Assembly (NCBI RefSeq): GCF_010500845.1
Contig: NZ_JAAAMI010000004.1
Span: forward strand, 332,260-396,259
DNA length: 64,000 nucleotides
Source of the DNA: Flagellimonas sediminis
GTDB taxonomy: Bacteria; Bacteroidota; Bacteroidia; Flavobacteriales; Flavobacteriaceae
Reading direction: 5' to 3'
In this document: in pieces, positions 27,588 through 35,493 of the stretch
How the letters are laid out: each line of letters opens with the position of its first letter
Position numbering within the stretch: position 1 is the stretch's first letter
The notes under the pieces: generated by a model
The model's database searches: none
What the model was told of the DNA's origin: nothing
What the model saw: only the letters and a program-made list of their open reading frames with translations
Translations under genes and position numbers: made by a program

Positions 27588-30500
27588 TTAAAAAGTGACA
27601 TTAAACCCCAAACTAATTGTACTCAGCTGTGGGAAACCAGCTCCGTTGGTGGATCTGAATTCCGGGTCTCCCAAATCAAATTCCGACATGGCATCATAAA
27701 TGGTCAGAATGTTGGTAGCACTGACATAAATTCTAAAACTTTGAATTGAATTGCGCAACGAACCATAGATCTTATCAGGAAGGGTGAAACCCAATTGCAT
27801 CTGTTTAATACGAAGGAAGGAAGCATCCCTGTACCAAAAATCAGCCTCAAAAGGGTTACTATCCAAAGTACCGTTCCTCAAGACCCTAGGCAAGACAGCA
27901 TCCGTATTATCCAACGTATAGCTATTGTCGGCCGCGTAAGCTAGTCCGTTGCCAGAGGCTCCGGAATTGAAGGTATTGGTAAAAGGTTTCATCACCTCTG
28001 CCTGACCTTGCAACAACATGCTAAAATCAAGTCCCTTGAACCCGGCAGTTACATTGAATCCATATTGCAAGCCGGGATAGCTTTTACTATCGAAGGCATA
28101 ACGGTCATCAGAGTTTATGGTGCCATCACCATTTAAATCCTCAAAAATCAAATTACCAAGACCCGCACCTGCATAGTTGACATTGTTATCCAAATCGGCC
28201 TGGGTTCTATATATTCCCTTAGTTTTATAGACCAGTATGGAGGTAGCCGGCCTACCTTCCAAATTTTGGAATTCCGAACCTTCTGGCGGTGGAACCTGAT
28301 CTCTGAACACTAGTTCATTTTTGGCATAGGTCGCATTTAAAGTAAGACCTAGGTTAAAATCCTTGGTGTTCGCAAACTTAAATGCCAATTGCCCATCAAT
28401 ACCTTGGTTCTTGAATTCACCAATATTCTCACTAGGTGGTATAATACCAAAGGTGCTCGGGATCGAGGAATTCCTCGCGGCCAGAATATCAGTTGTTCGC
28501 TGTCTGAAATAATCAAGTACAAAGGAAAACTTCCCGTTGAACATGGTACCTTCCAATCCGATATCAAGATTTTCTGTCTTTTCCCATGTAATGGCAGGAT
28601 TCGCCGCTACGCCCGGTACCAGTACTGTTACATCTTCACCTCCAATTACGTACCCACCAACATTTCCTGGCAACGCGGCCGGGAAACCGAAGGATTGAAG
28701 AAATTGGAATTGGCTTACACGGTCATTCCCTAGTATACCCCAGGAAGCTCTTAACTTCAAGTCGGTAAAAAGGTTTTCAGGCATAAAGGATTCCTCTGAA
28801 ATACGCCAACCAATGGATGCGCCTGGGAAAAAACCAAACCTATTCTCCTTGGGAAAGGTATCGGATCCATCATATCTAAAGTTAAATTGAAAGAGATATT
28901 TGGATTTATAACCATAGGACAACCTACCAAAGTAGTTTTGTCTTGCCGTTTCGGAGGCAGAACCATCGGTAAGCCAATTGGACCTATCAGGGCTTCCGGC
29001 AAAAAGTTCATCAAGCTGAAAGGAGTCATACCCCAATCGCCCAGCCAAGAAATTGTTCCTTTTAGTTTCACTTTGTTCGTATGCCACAAAGGCCTTGATG
29101 TCATGGTCCTCCCCCAGTCTTCTTTCATATTCGATTCGCGCATTGAGGGTTAATTGATTGCTTTGGCTAAACGTTTGGGTCAGTCCAACCGGTTCCACTT
29201 CCCGTGACTGCCTCTCTACCGCATTGCCCTCTGAATCCAATTCCCAATACGTCCATGTTGTATTGAAACTCTTGTTATAATTATACCACTGGTCATAGGC
29301 TGCAAAACCTTTTACGGAGAGCCCTTCAACGACCCAAGGGGTCTTCCAATCAAAGGACAAGGTACTATTGACAACATCACTTGTATACCTATTATATCCT
29401 GGACCTGTTACTCGGGCCGCGGGATTGAGCTGCGAAAAACCTTCCCCTGGTTGTTTGGTGTTTCCGTCGATAAAAGGGGGCAAAAGTGGACTGGTTGACC
29501 CCAAGGCTCCTCCTATAGCACCATCCGCTCCACCGCCTTGAGCCGTTTGCGTATATTTTCTCCTAGCATGAAGGTCTAATTTAAGGTCCAAGTTTTCACT
29601 GATGTTCATATCGATATTGGATCGAACATTGTACTGTTTCAAAGCAGTCTTGTCATCCCCGATCAGAAGTCCTCCTTGCTTGGCATGCCCGATTGAACCG
29701 AAGTATTTCACTCTTTCCGAGCCCCCACGAACATTCAACGAATGACGCTGTTGCTCCAATACTTGCCCTCCAATGAGTTCATCCCACCAATCAGAGGATA
29801 CTCTTTCCCCTGCTAAAAAAAGGTTTATTTGGGCATCGGAAAAGGTTGGTGACCTACCATCCAATTCATCCGCTGAATTAATGATTCCCATGTACTGAAG
29901 TGCATTGGCCGTATTGGGCTTGGATATGGGACGTGAAAACCCATGGTCAAAATTATAAGAGAATTCCGGATCTCCCACCTTTCCCCTTTTTGTTGTCACC
30001 AAAATAACCCCACCAGCAGATTGAGCTCCATATATGGCCGCCGATGCATCTTTAAGCACGGTTAAACTCTCAATGTCGTTAGGATCGATCCTATTGAGAT
30101 TATCAGGATCCCTATTGGCCACCCCATCAATAACATAAAGTACGGGGGCACTGCCAAAACTACTGGATCCCCGAACCCTCAGATCTGCATCATCAAATCC
30201 TGGAGCAGCCGATCCTTGTACAGCAAAGACACCAGGAATTTGGCCCGCAATGGAATTTGACACGGAAATGGCCGGAGTCTGTTTTAACACAACGCCCTCC
30301 ACTTGGCTGACCGCATTGGTGACCTCTGCCCTTTTTTGGGTTCCATATCCAATTACTACAACCTCGTCCAAGTTACTGGCGTCCACCGCCATTTGAACAT
30401 CTATATTAGTGGATGAACCAACGGTAATTTCCTTCTTTAAAAATCCTATATAGGAAAAAACCAATGTGCTACCAGGATTAACGGTAATGGTATAATTACC

Positions 30501-30773
30501 GTCAAAATCGGTGGATACTCCATTGGTGGTCCCTTTTTCCAGAACACTTGTGCCGGGTAGGGCAATCCCATTTTCATCAACGACCTTACCCGAAACCGTC
30601 ATTTGGTCAAGGGAAGGATCGAGGATTAGTGGATTTACATGAATAATCTCACTTATTCCAATTACCCCATGGGCATGCGTCCATGGAGCATTACCTAGAA
30701 ATAGCATAAGCAAAATAGCGCGCGAAAAACCAATGGCCCTTGGCCATTTGCCCAATATTTCATTACATTTCAT
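27588..30773 (-). CDS. SusC/RagA family TonB-dependent outer-membrane transporter
   Basis: A 1061-residue outer-membrane protein with a signal peptide, a carboxypeptidase-regulatory-like domain (about residues 57-130, GKVVDENGIALPGTSV), the TonB box region (DEVVVIGYGTQKRAEVTNAVSQV), a plug domain with the SusC signature LYVIDGVANRDPDNLNRIDPNDIESLTVLKDASAAIYG near residue 215, and a 22-strand barrel. It imports oligosaccharides using energy from TonB-ExbBD (a candidate system lies at 51.6-53.6 kb). First gene of the susCD-VCBS-desaturase operon. The 400-base leader holds an operator-like palindrome and, on the opposite strand, a promoter and terminator. Confidence 0.93.
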   Translation of the reverse strand: MKCNEILGKWPRAIGFSRAILLMLFLGNAPWTHAHGVIGISEIIHVNPLILDPSLDQMTVSGKVVDENGIALPGTSVLEKGTTNGVSTDFDGNYTITVNPGSTLVFSYIGFLKKEITVGSSTNIDVQMAVDASNLDEVVVIGYGTQKRAEVTNAVSQVEGVVLKQTPAISVSNSIAGQIPGVFAVQGSAAPGFDDADLRVRGSSSFGSAPVLYVIDGVANRDPDNLNRIDPNDIESLTVLKDASAAIYGAQSAGGVILVTTKRGKVGDPEFSYNFDHGFSRPISKPNTANALQYMGIINSADELDGRSPTFSDAQINLFLAGERVSSDWWDELIGGQVLEQQRHSLNVRGGSERVKYFGSIGHAKQGGLLIGDDKTALKQYNVRSNIDMNISENLDLKLDLHARRKYTQTAQGGGADGAIGGALGSTSPLLPPFIDGNTKQPGEGFSQLNPAARVTGPGYNRYTSDVVNSTLSFDWKTPWVVEGLSVKGFAAYDQWYNYNKSFNTTWTYWELDSEGNAVERQSREVEPVGLTQTFSQSNQLTLNARIEYERRLGEDHDIKAFVAYEQSETKRNNFLAGRLGYDSFQLDELFAGSPDRSNWLTDGSASETARQNYFGRLSYGYKSKYLFQFNFRYDGSDTFPKENRFGFFPGASIGWRISEESFMPENLFTDLKLRASWGILGNDRVSQFQFLQSFGFPAALPGNVGGYVIGGEDVTVLVPGVAANPAITWEKTENLDIGLEGTMFNGKFSFVLDYFRQRTTDILAARNSSIPSTFGIIPPSENIGEFKNQGIDGQLAFKFANTKDFNLGLTLNATYAKNELVFRDQVPPPEGSEFQNLEGRPATSILVYKTKGIYRTQADLDNNVNYAGAGLGNLIFEDLNGDGTINSDDRYAFDSKSYPGLQYGFNVTAGFKGLDFSMLLQGQAEVMKPFTNTFNSGASGNGLAYAADNSYTLDNTDAVLPRVLRNGTLDSNPFEADFWYRDASFLRIKQMQLGFTLPDKIYGSLRNSIQSFRIYVSATNILTIYDAMSEFDLGDPEFRSTNGAGFPQLSTISLGFNVTF

Positions 30774-30780
30774 ATATTTG
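30747..30780 (+). promoter_or_regulatory. Promoter on the opposite strand of the susC start
   Basis: TTTG (30747-30750), then 22 bases, then TATATTTG (30773-30780). This is an exact match to the Bacteroidota promoter consensus (TTTG / TAnnTTTG) with spacing in the usual range. It points to the right, away from susC, and overlaps the susC start codon. No protein gene follows on the plus strand. Confidence 0.5.
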
Positions 30781-30785
30781 TCGGT

Positions 30786-30864
30786 TGATTATTTATTCTT
30801 TAATAATTAAAGAGTTTCCTAAACTTTTGCCGCCAATCTTTCTTCAGGAGATTGGCTTTTTTTT
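30786..30864 (+). ncRNA. Predicted small RNA antisense to the susC leader
   Basis: A transcript starting about five bases after the -7 box and ending in the terminator at 30832-30864 would be roughly 75-80 nucleotides, wholly antisense to the susC 5' untranslated region just upstream of the start codon. Antisense RNAs at susC-like genes are known to repress glycan loci in Bacteroides. This one is predicted only from promoter and terminator; size and existence are inferred. Confidence 0.4.
30832..30864 (+). terminator. Intrinsic terminator, plus strand, in the susC leader
   Basis: An 8-bp perfect stem GCCAATCT / AGATTGGC (30832-30839 and 30849-30856), a 9-base loop, then eight T residues on the plus strand. 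Direction is right for plus-strand RNA and wrong for susC. Confidence 0.7.
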
Positions 30865-31037
30865 ATTCAGATTTCACCATTCTTTTTCTCGGCAATAAAG
30901 GTGGACGACCACTCTAAGTCGGCTAACGATCATGAACAATAAATACTAGTTTCATTGTCCTGACCCCATCACCTAACTAAAAGCATCCAAACCTTTATTG
31001 AAGTATTTCCTGGGATTTCAAAATATTTAATGTTCTT

Positions 31038-31049
31038 ATGTATATACAT
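31038..31049. promoter_or_regulatory. Putative GntR operator, site 3 (susC)
   Basis: ATGTATATACAT, a perfect 12-base palindrome of the ATGT-N4-ACAT type, upstream of susC. On the minus strand a weak -7-like TATTTTG lies about 21 bases downstream, so the site would again cover the -33 region. Confidence 0.55.
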
Positions 31050-31173
31050 TATCAAATATAATAAAATTTATTACTTAAAATAATTTTTACATATTTTTTG
31101 TCAATAAAAAATACTATTCTGGCATTCTCCTTTTAAATTTGTGATTTTCTTTCCCTCGCAGCCCAAGCCCAAT

Positions 31174-32286
31174 CTAAACACGTTCCAGTTTAATGGGTGG
31201 CGTTTGATGAGCATTCCACTGACACAAATAAAGGTTTTTATCAGGGTCCACTAGAACATCGTGACCATGATTAAAAATCGGAATTGGGGCATTGTACATT
31301 TTTTGAAGCTTCCCATTTTCATACTTGGGAGCTTCTCCTCCTGGATTGGAGACCACCCTGTTGTCCATATCCAATATGGTAATAAATCCTGTATCCCTGA
31401 CCCATTTTTGGCCCGACCTAGTTTCAGACCAGCACACACCTGCATAGATATTACCCTCATCCACTACTGGCCTGCAAACAAAAGCACCCGGAAGCTCAAT
31501 AGTCTTGATATACTTTCCTTGAAGGGTAAAAAATTTGAATGCATTATCGTTCCTGGAGGTCACTATCAATACCGGTTCATCTCCCGATCTATGATCAATG
31601 GCTATGCCATGGGCATTATTCAGGTTATAATTGACATCGGTGTTTTCATGGCCACCCCACTTTTTAATGAATTGGCCTTTAGAATCAAATTGCAGGATAT
31701 AATCCGAACCGTATCCGTCTGCTACATAAATGTCTCCATTGGGAGCAATGGCCGTTTCCGTAGGTCTGTATGGCTGGTCCTGCCTATAGGCTCCGATGGT
31801 GTGCGGATGCGGCAGTGGAAAAATTAACTTGCCATCCACTGTGGTCTTGAACACCTGACCAGCTTGGCTTTGATTCTTTCCCAAACGATCCACGTAATAG
31901 CCACAATCTGTAATATATAATACATCTTCTCCTCCTTCATCATTCAATGTTAATCCGTGCCCCCCCGGAAAACCAGTCCCCCAAAAGTCCAACAATTTGC
32001 CTGACCTATCAAAAACCAAAATATTATTTGCAGTATGGTCTCCCAACATAATCAATCTTCCTTTGCTATCCATCTGCATTTCATGGCAATTTAAAAGTGG
32101 ATTATGGGCAATACTCATTTTGGCCCAATCCCAAATCACTTTATATTTGAAATCTCCATGTCCAATTAGTTCATTTTCGGGAGGCACCGAACTTTTACCC
32201 ACATTTCCATAGGCCAATGTGGGTGCCGTGGCCATTGCCGCACCTGCCATTAACGAATTACCAATAAATTTCCTTCTTGTTGTCAT
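31174..32286 (-). CDS. NHL-repeat six-bladed propeller protein, Tat-exported
   Basis: A 370-residue protein with a twin-arginine signal (TTRRKFIGNSLMAGAAMATA, residues 2-21). The remainder is a six-bladed NHL propeller: blade motifs are GRLIMLGDHTANNILVFDRSGKLL near residue 75, GDIYVADGYGSDYILQFDSKGQFIKKWG near 184, PVLIVTSRNDNAFKFFTLQGKYIKTI near 235 and KNLYLCQWNAHQ near 353. The fold resembles the lyase domain of peptidyl-glycine amidating enzymes, but no catalytic site can be confirmed. It stands alone, upstream of susC on the same strand with a 400-base gap, and has its own palindromic operator at 32408. Confidence 0.8.
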   Translation of the reverse strand: MTTRRKFIGNSLMAGAAMATAPTLAYGNVGKSSVPPENELIGHGDFKYKVIWDWAKMSIAHNPLLNCHEMQMDSKGRLIMLGDHTANNILVFDRSGKLLDFWGTGFPGGHGLTLNDEGGEDVLYITDCGYYVDRLGKNQSQAGQVFKTTVDGKLIFPLPHPHTIGAYRQDQPYRPTETAIAPNGDIYVADGYGSDYILQFDSKGQFIKKWGGHENTDVNYNLNNAHGIAIDHRSGDEPVLIVTSRNDNAFKFFTLQGKYIKTIELPGAFVCRPVVDEGNIYAGVCWSETRSGQKWVRDTGFITILDMDNRVVSNPGGEAPKYENGKLQKMYNAPIPIFNHGHDVLVDPDKNLYLCQWNAHQTPPIKLERV

Positions 32287-32407
32287 ATGATTATGAATTT
32301 GTATCTCTAAACTATATGGAGCCGCATTATTGCCATTTTACTATAAAAGTAATCATAGAAAAAATTTGATGCTGAGCTCCAATTCGCGATAAAATATTAA
32401 TGTTATA

Positions 32408-32419
32408 ATGTTTAAACAT
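32408..32419. promoter_or_regulatory. Putative GntR operator, site 4 (NHL gene)
   Basis: ATGTTTAAACAT, a perfect 12-base palindrome with the ATGT-N4-ACAT frame, 122 bases upstream of the NHL gene start (minus strand). Confidence 0.45.
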
Positions 32420-32931
32420 ATAAAATTATTTTCAAAAAATCATTGTGTCGGAAGGCCAAATATGTTTCCCTTACATGACCGGAAGCGCAAGGAACCGTTA
32501 TAAAGTTGATACGCAAAAGGAATACCCTTTCTCCAATCTTCGTTGGAGAACAATATCAACCTAAGGCATGGCATACTATATGGATTGACCAAAGCCACTA
32601 TTTTTTCAATCCTTAACCCATTAAATTTTGGAATAATACATACCAGATTTTGTTGGCATATCATCAACAAAGCATTTCCCTAACTCCTATATGAAAGTTG
32701 CTATATTAATCTTTAGGCCCCAGTAGTTTCGCATTGATTCCATTTCCTTTGCCCTAAGAATTGGGAGTCCAAGTGAAGGCGAACGCAACGAAGTAGAATG
32801 CGGCAAACTCCAAATCTTACCCTTATCCAAAGTAATGGGGACAAAAGTTCATTTAATGAATTGGATACGCTCCTCCAATTTTTAAGATTGTCCAAACAAT
32901 CAATGACTTGGAATATTATCTAACGCTAATT

Positions 32932-32967
32932 TCTTCAGAAAATCTTGATGCTATTTTTAACAATTAG
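32932..32967 (+). pseudogene. Remnant of a SnoaL-like gene end
   Basis: Reading this short stretch gives SSENLDAIFNN and a stop, against SSENLNAIFDF and a stop at the end of the intact gene at 2166-2582 (8 of 11 residues identical). Bases on both sides also align with small gaps, including some after the stop codon. Upstream the frame is broken by stops, so it is a decayed paralogue, not a gene. Confidence 0.6.
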
Positions 32968-32996
32968 GAGAATGTTCAGAATTAGAAGTGGGTCAT

Positions 32997-33034
32997 AAAA
33001 AAAACGGTCAAATCAAATGATTTGACCGTTTTTT
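32997..33034. terminator. Strong bidirectional terminator beside attL
   Basis: A 15-bp perfect stem (33001-33015 with 33018-33032) with a 2-base loop, flanked by an A run on the left and a T run on the right. It ends five bases before the displaced tRNA-Val 3' fragment and is read by the minus strand after it, so it was probably the tRNA-Val terminator before the element inserted. Confidence 0.75.
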
Positions 33035-33038
33035 GGTT

Positions 33039-33061
33039 GTGGGCGCTGAGGGATTCGAACC
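33039..33061. repeat. attL, displaced 3' end of tRNA-Val
   Basis: 23 bases identical to 44175-44197, in the same orientation. They hold the acceptor-stem 3' half, discriminator base and T-loop end of tRNA-Val on the minus strand. The rest of the tRNA is missing here. This is the left attachment site of the integrated element. Confidence 0.85.
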
Positions 33062-33417
33062 TCTTTTGCCAACCCTTATGTTTGTTGGGTTTTTCCTTGC
33101 CTATGTTTTGTTACTAACCGAATTACAGATCACTTTTCGTAAACTTGTTTCGTAGATGCCAAATTTAATCATAAAATATTGAAATCTATTTGTTTTACCG
33201 CCAATGAAACATCAGAATATTAAATTACTAAAAATCAATATTTTACGACCGAAATTCTAAAAATGGCCCCAATAAAGAACATCGCACGAAAAATCAACAC
33301 TCAAGGACAAACTTAATGTATCCAATATTCTCTAGAATTCGAATATTTTTAGCCCTTTTTAGTTACGAAAGTGCTTAAAATTAGAAAAGCCAAAATCTAT
33401 AGAATTAAAGCAAAAAA
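33062..33417. other. Left end of the element, no gene seen
   Basis: 356 bases of AT-rich DNA between attL and the protease stop. The only structure noticed is TTACTAACCGAATTACA at 33111-33127, which is repeated near attR. Confidence 0.6.
33111..33127. repeat. Arm-type integrase site candidate, left
   Basis: TTACTAACCGAATTACA, identical to 44052-44068 and in the same orientation. It is 50 bases inside attL. Its core TAACCGAAT occurs once more, inverted, near attR. Repeats at both inner ends are typical of arm sites bound by tyrosine integrases. Confidence 0.5.
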
Positions 33418-35001
33418 CTAGTGATGTTTTATTATAATATTAGTTGATTTTCTTTCCAATCCTGTATCAATTGTCAAGATGTATTGCCCTTCTGGTAATG
33501 TTGATACCCCAATACTACTTATACTTTTGTAATCTGAATAGTATACAAGCCTACCGTCAATACTATTTAAGTATACAGAAACCATTGGAGCCGACTCTCT
33601 ATTCTGAATATGTATATATAAATCTTTATCCACGGGGTTTGGGTATCCTCTTGTCCCTATACCCAAGAGATTTTCATCAATTAGATTCGCTTGCAAAGGT
33701 ATTCCACCTCCACCACCTGAACCATGAGAAACACTCATTGTTTTCGCACCACCATTACCACAAATATTTTTCCCCCATACCTGTACTAATCCTGATGTTC
33801 CGGCATAACCTGTAAATGCGCTTAAATACCGACCCGTAGTTGGGGTCATTTGCCAATTCTGTGCAAAATAATCTATTTGATTAACAACATCAAAGGGATA
33901 TGGCAATCTCCATTCATAACTTGAAGCACCGGGAGCAATGGAACTATTATATTTCACAATTGCACCGGTTAAAACAACAGATGGACCAGAAAGTGTAGAA
34001 GGAGCATTTGGCGCTCCGATCCATAAATCATGTCTATAAACATTTCCATTGAACGTGGCAGTCACCCAACCATTGCCCCTAGTCCCACTCAAAGCTTTAA
34101 AAACAAATTGACTATTATTCTGGGAAACAGAAATAATATTTGAAGAATGATTCCAGTTTACTGTAGTCGCATTTGTGTTATTAAGTGTTATAGTACTATT
34201 AGGTGTCGAACAAGCACATTCCGGACCATTTATGCTTGGAATTGGAACATAACCTTGAATCCAGCTCCTATAGTTGAAAAGTTTGGTATATATAGTTGGC
34301 TTTTGATCTTTGGGTGTTTCACCCCAACTACTACAACCTATTAAAAACCTTGACCCATTAGACAATACAGTTGCCGGACCCCCACTATCACCTGGAGCCG
34401 CAGAAGAACCTGCTTGATAAAAAGCAATCATGTTATTATTGACATTGTTGCTTCCTGTGTTTATTCCATTCGCCTGTGAATTAGTAATTATCGGCATTGT
34501 AACGGCTTGTAATTGATCCGCAACCGGTCCATTATTGGTCGTATAGCCCCAACCAGATAGCGTACCAATTAAACCAGCATTTGAATGACCGGCACTATTG
34601 GTAAGTTGAATGGGTTGAACAGTAGCATTAAAATTTAAAGGTGCGGTCAATCGGATTAGGGCAACGTCATTGTTAAGTGTAGAACTATCAAAATTAGGGT
34701 GTACAATAATTTGTGCTACATTTCTATATTGACCATTCACATTATCCAATCTCATAGTTATTCCAGCAGCAATTTCTATGTCTGCTGGGTTCTGACCGTC
34801 TACACAATGTGCAGCTGTTAAAATCCATTCTGGTGTTAGTATTGATCCACCGCAAAAATGTGCATTGGTATTAGCGTCCCTAATCGAAATTTGCCATGGA
34901 TGGTTTTCAATTGTCGTGTCATTGCCCCCAATAATATTTACTTGTCCATAGGAAACAAACCAAAAAATGATGAATAAACTTGATAGTAATCTTGTCTTCA
35001 T
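33418..35001 (-). CDS. Trypsin-like serine protease with T9SS sorting domain
   Basis: A 527-residue secreted protein with a signal peptide (about residues 1-19). Residues 24-255 form an S1 chymotrypsin-type protease: GGNDTTIENHPWQISI start, TAAHC (catalytic His near residue 65), NNDVALIRL (Asp near 114) and GDSGGPA (Ser near 203). The middle part (260-430) has beta-sandwich character. The last 80 residues (GYPNPVDKDLYIHI ... YILTIDTG) form a type A T9SS C-terminal sorting domain, so it is exported by the gliding/T9SS machinery. The full triad means it is probably active. It is cargo of the element, with a small lipoprotein gene 23 bases upstream. Confidence 0.9.
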   Translation of the reverse strand: MKTRLLSSLFIIFWFVSYGQVNIIGGNDTTIENHPWQISIRDANTNAHFCGGSILTPEWILTAAHCVDGQNPADIEIAAGITMRLDNVNGQYRNVAQIIVHPNFDSSTLNNDVALIRLTAPLNFNATVQPIQLTNSAGHSNAGLIGTLSGWGYTTNNGPVADQLQAVTMPIITNSQANGINTGSNNVNNNMIAFYQAGSSAAPGDSGGPATVLSNGSRFLIGCSSWGETPKDQKPTIYTKLFNYRSWIQGYVPIPSINGPECACSTPNSTITLNNTNATTVNWNHSSNIISVSQNNSQFVFKALSGTRGNGWVTATFNGNVYRHDLWIGAPNAPSTLSGPSVVLTGAIVKYNSSIAPGASSYEWRLPYPFDVVNQIDYFAQNWQMTPTTGRYLSAFTGYAGTSGLVQVWGKNICGNGGAKTMSVSHGSGGGGGIPLQANLIDENLLGIGTRGYPNPVDKDLYIHIQNRESAPMVSVYLNSIDGRLVYYSDYKSISSIGVSTLPEGQYILTIDTGLERKSTNIIIKHH

Positions 35002-35024
35002 AAATCTGTATTTGAAGTTAATGG

Positions 35025-35417
35025 TTACTTGATTATCAAATTGTCAATAATTATAAATTCGAATAAATCGTTAGATGCTAAACCATGATTTCCAGTTAAG
35101 CATTTAAAGACACTGCCAGAAATTTCAACTTCACCTGAACTGCTTCCAATTACTTCACTTACAGGGAAAATTCGGATATATTTTTCTCCCATCTCCGAAA
35201 AGAGTGAAGGCATATAAATTTCTGCATCAACTTCAAAGTACTGCTCAATTCCATTATAAAATCTTTCACCACTATCCACAGATTTTATCGTTGCTGGTAT
35301 AAAATCATTTAAGTCAATAACTTTTTCAATGTTGGAACAGTCAGGTTGTTTCGAAGAATTATTATCTTCTCCACAGGATACCATAAGCATTAATAGAATT
35401 ACAAAGTATATTTTCAT
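35025..35417 (-). CDS. Small lipoprotein, unknown function
   Basis: A 130-residue protein with a lipoprotein signal (MLMVSCGEDNN, Cys15). The mature part is acidic and predicted to be beta-rich, with two further cysteines (residues 27 and about 107). No family is recognised. It lies 23 bases upstream of the protease gene on the same strand, so it may be co-transcribed and could act as an inhibitor, chaperone or surface partner; that is only inferred from position. Confidence 0.65.
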   Translation of the reverse strand: MKIYFVILLMLMVSCGEDNNSSKQPDCSNIEKVIDLNDFIPATIKSVDSGERFYNGIEQYFEVDAEIYMPSLFSEMGEKYIRIFPVSEVIGSSSGEVEISGSVFKCLTGNHGLASNDLFEFIIIDNLIIK

Positions 35418-35493
35418 TTTTTTGTATAAATTTAAGCAAAAAAGCTATTTATTGTAAGATTATCATTACAATTATTTTGAAAATTTTGTATCG

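Larger units (their letters stand above)
30774..31173. other. susC upstream region (400 bases)
   Basis: No protein gene is seen. The region holds the predicted antisense RNA (30786-30864) and the operator-like palindrome at 31038-31049. A minus-strand TATATTTG (31060 to 31053) also occurs, but no TTG is found at the right distance. The long AT-rich leader suits a regulated susC promoter. Confidence 0.5.
32287..33000. other. Intergenic region with decayed sequence
   Basis: No intact gene is visible in about 710 bases. It contains an operator-like palindrome at 32408-32419, a 16-base sequence shared with 41621-41636 (32779-32794), and a remnant of a SnoaL-like gene at 32932-32967. Open frames at 32440-32670 (minus) and 32713-32895 (minus) have no recognisable domain and are probably not genes. 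Confidence 0.6.

Noticed and set aside
31053..31060. TATATTTG on the minus strand upstream of susC as a promoter box
   Set aside because: It matches the -7 consensus, but no TTG is at the needed distance, and its relation to the palindrome at 31038 would put the operator inside the transcript.
32440..32670. 76-codon open frame on the minus strand in the decayed intergenic region
   Set aside because: No domain, no convincing start or ribosome-binding site and it lies among clearly degraded sequence; it may be a remnant but cannot be named.
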